From an uncultured Hungatella sp. (GTDB lineage Bacteria > Bacillota > Clostridia > Lachnospirales > Lachnospiraceae), in contig CAJTOT010000060.1 of assembly GCA_910577935.1 (NCBI GenBank), positions 1-10,131 of the forward strand: a stretch of 10,131 bases of DNA, given 5' to 3'. Both the position numbers and the translations under genes were made by a program. Positions 7,317 through 10,131 of this stretch are shown in pieces. Position 1 is the stretch's first letter. Each line of letters opens with the position of its first letter. The notes beneath the pieces are model-generated. The model saw only the letters and a list, made by a program, of their open reading frames with translations, searched no databases and was not told where the DNA came from.

Positions 7317-8414
7317 CTATAAGGTCTTCTTAATATAATCTGCTATGACGGCGTTGACTCCTCTGCCCAGATCCCTCCCTCTGTCCGTAGCGATAAAATA
7401 CCCCAGAACCTGAAACACCGTCACATACTCCAGGGCGAAAAAACAGCGGCTGACAGGCGTGATCCCCAAGTCCCGGCTGTCTCCCGGCTCCTCCCCGACC
7501 ACGGAGCAGAATCCGATCTTCTCCTTCAGGAATCTGGCGATCAGCCTCACCTTCTCGTCGTCTTCCCCCCTGCGGTGGAGAAGGAAGAAGAGCATGCTGC
7601 CGTCAAAGGCGTTCTGGGGCCCGTGGATAAATTCTTCCAGTTCAAAGCTCCTGGTGACCATAGGGGCCATCTCCATCAGCTTGATGTCTCCCTCATTTGC
7701 CGCAGGATACAGATCACCCGCGCCTGCCAGCATAACTATATTTTTCCTGAGAAGCGAAAATTTATGACGCCGATACCACTGTTCTGTCTGCTCCTCGATC
7801 CGCCTGAGATTCCCTGCCATGGCCTGATAGTCTTCCAGGATTCGGCTCTCCTCCTCCTCGTCCAGGGTCCTGTTAAAAGCGGCTATGGACATGCCCAGCA
7901 GACAGCAGGCAGCGGTGGAAGCGGAAAATCCGATGGTCCTGTACAGAAACTCCTCCTGCCCGCACCCCATATCCACATGAAGACCTGCCAGTCTGGATAT
8001 GGAGGTGTCTGAATCCGCCGTGATGGCGATGGCAGGCTTCCCGGCAGCCCTGATTTTCTCCAGAGCCTCGTAGACCAGCCTGGTCTCTCCGCCCTGGGAA
8101 ATCACCACATAGACCTCCCGCCCCCTGCCGCTCTCCTCCGCCCGGGAATCCAGCTCAAGCTCTGCCTCGTAGCTGACAAACATGTTCGGATACTTCAATT
8201 CCACCTGAAGACGGCAGTATTTCTTCATAAACAGTTTCGCCATGTGGGCGCTGTTGTAGGAAGAGCCGCTGGCGATGAAGACCACTTTGTCCACCCCGGC
8301 CGCATTCTCGCCTGCCAGATAGGCGAAAACCGCCTCTCTCCTCTCCGTATAGCTTTCCCCCATACGCCCAAGGTGCGCGGGAATCCGCCGGATGCAATCT
8401 AAAACCGTAGCCAT
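7317..8414 (-). CDS. SIS-domain sugar-phosphate isomerase/deglycase (GlmS/FrlB/AgaS-like)
   Basis: This encodes 365 residues with two SIS domains, the first gene of the PTS operon. AAAGGAGG at 8421-8428, six bases before the ATG, fixes the start. SIS1 (about 42-170) has the sugar-phosphate loop IASGSSYNSA (47-56), SQGGETR (106-112) and a GlmS-like EEFLYRTIGFSAS turn (154-166). SIS2 (about 220-350) has FELEEFIHGPQNAF (257-270), matching the catalytic ELKHGP of GlmS and EFRHGP of the fructoselysine-6-phosphate deglycase FrlB. Glu261 and His264 are the likely catalytic pair; the GlmS Lys is Ile263. No glutaminase domain is present. The product should act on a 6-phosphosugar made by the adjacent PTS: either opening and isomerising an amino-sugar phosphate or removing an amine from a glycated amine. 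The Salmonella gfr operon pairs the same PTS type with such deglycases. The choice between these is not decidable from sequence. Confidence 0.88.
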   Translation of the reverse strand: MATVLDCIRRIPAHLGRMGESYTERREAVFAYLAGENAAGVDKVVFIASGSSYNSAHMAKLFMKKYCRLQVELKYPNMFVSYEAELELDSRAEESGRGREVYVVISQGGETRLVYEALEKIRAAGKPAIAITADSDTSISRLAGLHVDMGCGQEEFLYRTIGFSASTAACCLLGMSIAAFNRTLDEEEESRILEDYQAMAGNLRRIEEQTEQWYRRHKFSLLRKNIVMLAGAGDLYPAANEGDIKLMEMAPMVTRSFELEEFIHGPQNAFDGSMLFFLLHRRGEDDEKVRLIARFLKEKIGFCSVVGEEPGDSRDLGITPVSRCFFALEYVTVFQVLGYFIATDRGRDLGRGVNAVIADYIKKTL

Positions 8415-8465
8415 ATCATACCTCCTTTATGAGTCCAGTATATCCTTCCGGGGGACATGGTTCAA

Positions 8466-8494
8466 ATTGTATTTTTGCATCATATATAGTGCAA
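8466..8494 (-). promoter_or_regulatory. Promoter of the SIS-PTS-regulator operon
   Basis: On the minus strand, TTGCAC (8489-8494) is followed after exactly 17 bases by TACAAT (8466-8471), a 5/6 match to the -10 consensus. The -35 is poor (3/6), as expected for an activator-dependent promoter. The predicted start lies about 45 bases before the SIS ATG, with the ribosome site in between. Confidence 0.6.
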
Positions 8495-8495
8495 A
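8474..8495. promoter_or_regulatory. Palindromic candidate operator over the operon promoter
   Basis: TTTGCA and TGCAAA lie as inverted arms separated by ten AT-rich bases, a 22-base imperfect dyad (inner ATA/TAT also match). It covers the -35 hexamer and most of the spacer. The TTTGCA unit recurs in the CTTTGCAAAG palindrome at the -35 of the second promoter (2665-2674), suggesting one protein acts at both. Confidence 0.45.
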
Positions 8496-8605
8496 CCGGG
8501 ACTGCCCCGGCCTGTCTCTGCTTTTCTATCCCTGCCGGCCTCACCATACCGGCTTCGCCTCCAAATCCATCCACTTTCTCTCCTCCCCAAGGAAAAACCG
8601 GCCGT

Positions 8606-8661
8606 AAAAAAGCGGGGCTATTGCTCCATAGATGATCACTCATCCATTTTGCAACAACCCC
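8606..8661 (-). terminator. Strong intrinsic terminator upstream of the PTS operon
   Basis: On the minus strand GGGGTTGTTGC (8651-8661) pairs with GCAATAGCCCC (8614-8624) over 11 bp, including two G-U pairs. Inside, after a 3x3 internal loop, ATGGATGA pairs with TCATCTAT around a GTGA tetraloop. The stem is followed by GC and then six T (8606-8611). It would stop transcription coming from the remnants and small genes further right, leaving the PTS operon to its own promoter. Confidence 0.75.
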
Positions 8662-8681
8662 TTAACTTTTCAATACAGAGA

Positions 8682-8801
8682 TCATTGGCCGCGCCGCCTG
8701 TTCCACAGCATAAGTAAAGCATTGGACAAGGCCGGGTCCTGAGCCAGCTGATTCTGCTGTACGGGGAACGGATCACACAGTATTGCCAGAAAATTCCTGC
8801 C
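8682..8801 (-). pseudogene. 3' remnant of an unidentified gene
   Basis: A 39-codon open stretch lies between a TAA at 8802-8804 and a TGA at 8682-8684. It reads like real protein (AILCDPFPVQQNQLAQ, then DPALSNALLMLW, ending NRRRGQ), with GC-rich codon choice like the core genes. Its stop lies 20 bases before the terminator stem at 8651-8661. The natural interpretation is the preserved 3' end of a gene whose 5' part has been lost. I do not recognise the protein. Confidence 0.35.
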
Positions 8802-8895
8802 TTATTCCAGAGGCCGGGTGTGGGCAGAGCCCACGAAAAAAGGCATATCTGCAAATGTCTATTTCCTATGCAAAAAATTCTGGCAGGATGTATAA

Positions 8896-9090
8896 TCAGA
8901 AAGATTTGTGTTTCCTGCGTTTATCAAACCATTCAGGCTTCTCCCCAATTTCTCCTATTTCACATTCCAGTGATTCTATATTTCTCTCAGAATTTTTAAT
9001 TAAAGTCTTTAAATTCGCAACTGCCTGCTTTCGGTCCGTCTCCAGATACGATAAGGAAATATCATTCTTGAGGGGCTTGGCGGAATGTCT
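8896..9090 (-). pseudogene. C-terminal coding remnant, charged helical segment
   Basis: A 64-codon frame runs from just after a TAA (9091-9093) to a TGA (8896-8898) without a start codon and ribosome site at its head. It includes YLETDRKQAVANLKTLIKN and ECEIGEIGEKPEWFDKRRK, a Lys/Glu-rich, probably helical or coiled segment that looks like genuine coding sequence. It lies directly behind the SUKH-like fragment in a different frame, so a single-base indel in 9062-9093 could join the two. Alternatively it is the tail of another gene. Family unknown. Confidence 0.45.
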
Positions 9091-9289
9091 TTAAAACTGT
9101 CCTTGAGAAGGGAATAGACATCCGGACACCTGTCTCTCTCTCAAACTTCTCCACCTCAGCCGCGGAGGCAGGCGGGTTCCGCCGATATCTGTGCGCGCCG
9201 GCTCCGAACTGCTTACAGCCCCTGTCTGCCTCACAGCCAGGCACCAGGGCGCGAAATCGTTTCCAATCGCTCTTTGAAATTTCAACCAC
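9062..9289 (-). pseudogene. SMI1/KNR4 (SUKH)-like N-terminal fragment, frameshifted
   Basis: The likely start is GTG at 9289, nine bases after GGAG; an in-frame ATG at 9319 has no ribosome site. The reading KQFGAGAHRYRRNPPASAAE followed by VEKFERETGVRM (to about 9119) fits the opening of SMI1/KNR4 (SUKH) proteins. In those the pattern is roughly R/K-x-N-P-P-x-S-E-x-E-[IV]-x-x-F-E, then a Gly-Val/Ile-x-Leu-Pro step. The Leu-Pro and the GNGGAGP-type core expected next are absent. The frame stops at 9062-9064, so about two thirds of the usual domain is missing. SUKH proteins commonly act as immunity proteins to polymorphic toxins. The first 20 residues (VVEISKSDWKRFRALVPG) may come from a different gene. 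Confidence 0.45.
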
Positions 9290-9374
9290 GAGCTTTATCT
9301 CCTTTCGTCTGCACTGCAATCATACACTCAAACAGATATCTCTTACTTGCTGCCCCGCCGACCCAAAATAAGAT

Positions 9375-9539
9375 TCAAAACATTGAGGTTTTTTCTCCGT
9401 ATTTTCGTTTTAATAGTAAGGTGTGTGATATGAATTTTACAACTATCACCCCAAATGAAACAAAGAGTAACTTTAAAGCTATAATATCCAGTAGTTTCAA
9501 CACATGCAGATAAATATTATTATATATGGAATTAGTCAC
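9375..9539 (-). CDS. Possible small membrane protein, or remnant of one
   Basis: From GTG at 9539, eight bases after GGAG, the frame encodes 54 residues with one hydrophobic stretch (LDIIALKLLFVSFGVIVVKF) and a basic tail (LLLKRKYGEK). The start overlaps the stop of the preceding small gene by 8 bases (GTGACTAA), as in translational coupling. The DNA is AT-rich, and hydrophobic ORFs arise easily by chance there, so this call is weak. Confidence 0.3.
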   Translation of the reverse strand: MTNSIYNNIYLHVLKLLDIIALKLLFVSFGVIVVKFISHTLLLKRKYGEKTSMF

Positions 9540-9699
9540 ATTTCCCTCTCCGGTAAAAATCAAAACATATCATAGTCCAAATTCCCGGCACTGTCGCATA
9601 TCCGGCATTTACTTGCCCATGATTTATAAGAACATATCCACCGCCTACAAATGTCAAAACTAAAAAAATAATGCCTAAAATCAAAGCTGCTTTTTTCAT
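9532..9699 (-). CDS. Small single-pass membrane protein
   Basis: This encodes 55 residues from the ATG at 9699, with TGAGG nine bases upstream; a start at 9714 would add five residues but has no ribosome site. The MKKAALILGIIFLVLTFVGG start is either one transmembrane helix or an uncleaved signal anchor. YVLINHGQVNAGYATVPGIW then leads into a possible second hydrophobic stretch and a basic C-terminus (FYRRGKCD). The K-K plus hydrophobic start and the aromatic-rich middle look like a real protein. No family is recognised. It lies 83 bases downstream of the 115-residue membrane protein and has its own promoter-like sequence. Confidence 0.6.
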   Translation of the reverse strand: MKKAALILGIIFLVLTFVGGGYVLINHGQVNAGYATVPGIWTMICFDFYRRGKCD

Positions 9700-9725
9700 C
9701 AATCCTAACCTCATTGAAAAACTTT

Positions 9726-9753
9726 ATTATAAGATTCCCCAATACAATGGAAA
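9726..9753 (-). promoter_or_regulatory. Possible promoter for the 55-residue gene
   Basis: On the minus strand a perfect TATAAT (9726-9731) follows TTTCCA (9748-9753, 4/6) with a 16-base spacer. The implied start is about 20 bases before the ATG at 9699, leaving just room for the ribosome site. Confidence 0.4.
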
Positions 9754-9782
9754 GCCGGGAATACCTGCCTTGCCTCGTCAGA

Positions 9783-10130
9783 TTACTTCTGCATTTTCTT
9801 TTTGATAAGCATGGAAATCAGCATGGCTGCCATCCCCAATGCAAGATAAGCTGCCGCATACAGGATAAATGCTGTTTCTCCCATGTCAAAGAATATCCAT
9901 GTTCCTATGAGGAACAGCGCAGCCGAAATAACCGGAAGGCTCCATAAATGCCTGATATTTTTTCCCGCAAATGCTCCGATTAACACGGAATACAATGGAT
10001 TGACTGCAAAAAACAGAAGAAAGCATACCGCCATTCCTCCATCGGCATTTACGAAAGTAACCGCAAGCCACGGAAAGACCAACATAACTCCCGCCGAAAC
10101 CGCCAACCATAAAATAATGTTCTGTTTCAT
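9783..10130 (-). CDS. Four-helix integral membrane protein, unknown function
   Basis: This encodes 115 residues from an ATG at 10130, one base from the window edge, so the ribosome site cannot be seen and a longer N-terminus cannot be excluded. MKQNIILWLAV makes a natural start. Four hydrophobic segments are visible at about 5-27, 33-54, 64-80 and 86-109, with a basic tail (KKKMQK). Short polar loops carry NADGG (28-32) and GKNIRHLW (56-63). The length and topology resemble small conserved hypothetical membrane proteins of Firmicutes; no transporter or enzyme motif is seen. It is the most upstream visible member of a small membrane-protein cluster separated from the sugar locus by remnants and a terminator. 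Confidence 0.7.
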   Translation of the reverse strand: MKQNIILWLAVSAGVMLVFPWLAVTFVNADGGMAVCFLLFFAVNPLYSVLIGAFAGKNIRHLWSLPVISAALFLIGTWIFFDMGETAFILYAAAYLALGMAAMLISMLIKKKMQK

Positions 10131-10131
10131 G

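Noticed and set aside
8643..8662. TTTTGCAACAACCCC resembling an insertion-sequence end
   Set aside because: It is fully explained as the left arm of the intrinsic terminator, and no matching inverted end or transposase was found.
8820..8834. GTGGGC-AGA-GCCCAC hairpin next to an A-run
   Set aside because: The T-run on the minus strand precedes rather than follows the stem, so it is not a terminator in either direction.
8636..8854. 72-codon minus-strand frame upstream of the PTS promoter
   Set aside because: It is Cys/Trp/Arg-rich, has a non-ATG start with no ribosome site, and runs through the terminator stem; a different frame (8682-8801) looks more like coding sequence.

Overview
The window looks like a moderately GC-rich, low-redundancy piece of a Firmicutes chromosome, most likely a gut clostridium of the Lachnospiraceae type. 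This is inferred from strong AGGAGG-type ribosome sites, a mannose-family PTS, and a regulator built of PTS-regulation domains. No 16S or marker gene is present, so the placement is tentative.

The core (about 440-8500) is a sugar-uptake and catabolism locus, entirely on the minus strand and transcribed right to left. A promoter at about 8466-8494, overlapped by a TTTGCA-N10-TGCAAA dyad, precedes a SIS-domain sugar-phosphate isomerase/deglycase. Next come PTS EIIA, EIIB, EIIC and EIID (each separated by at most about 12 bases or overlapping), then a 645-residue MtlR/LicR-type transcription activator. A second promoter at about 2644-2672, with two direct repeats upstream, then drives a 100-residue ORF that resembles only the C-terminal end of a GH88 unsaturated glucuronyl hydrolase, and a 594-residue cytoplasmic enzyme-like protein of probable alpha/alpha-toroid plus beta-sandwich architecture. 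The simplest model is that the PTS imports and phosphorylates a sugar or short uronic/amino-sugar oligosaccharide, the 594-residue protein and the SIS protein process it inside the cell, and the regulator senses PTS phosphorylation. The substrate cannot be read from the sequence.

At the left edge, the 3' end of an unrelated plus-strand gene (to 287) converges on the locus. A strong hairpin at 297-345 lies between the two.

To the right, a long hairpin terminator with a T-run (8606-8661) isolates the PTS promoter from upstream reading. Beyond it, 8682-9289 is a graveyard of short, frame-broken minus-strand coding remnants, one of them resembling the N-terminus of an SMI1/KNR4 (SUKH) immunity-type protein. 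The stretch 9300-10131 is more AT-rich and carries a cluster of small membrane proteins (115, 55 and possibly 54 residues), also on the minus strand. No tRNA, rRNA, CRISPR array, complete insertion sequence or origin was seen.
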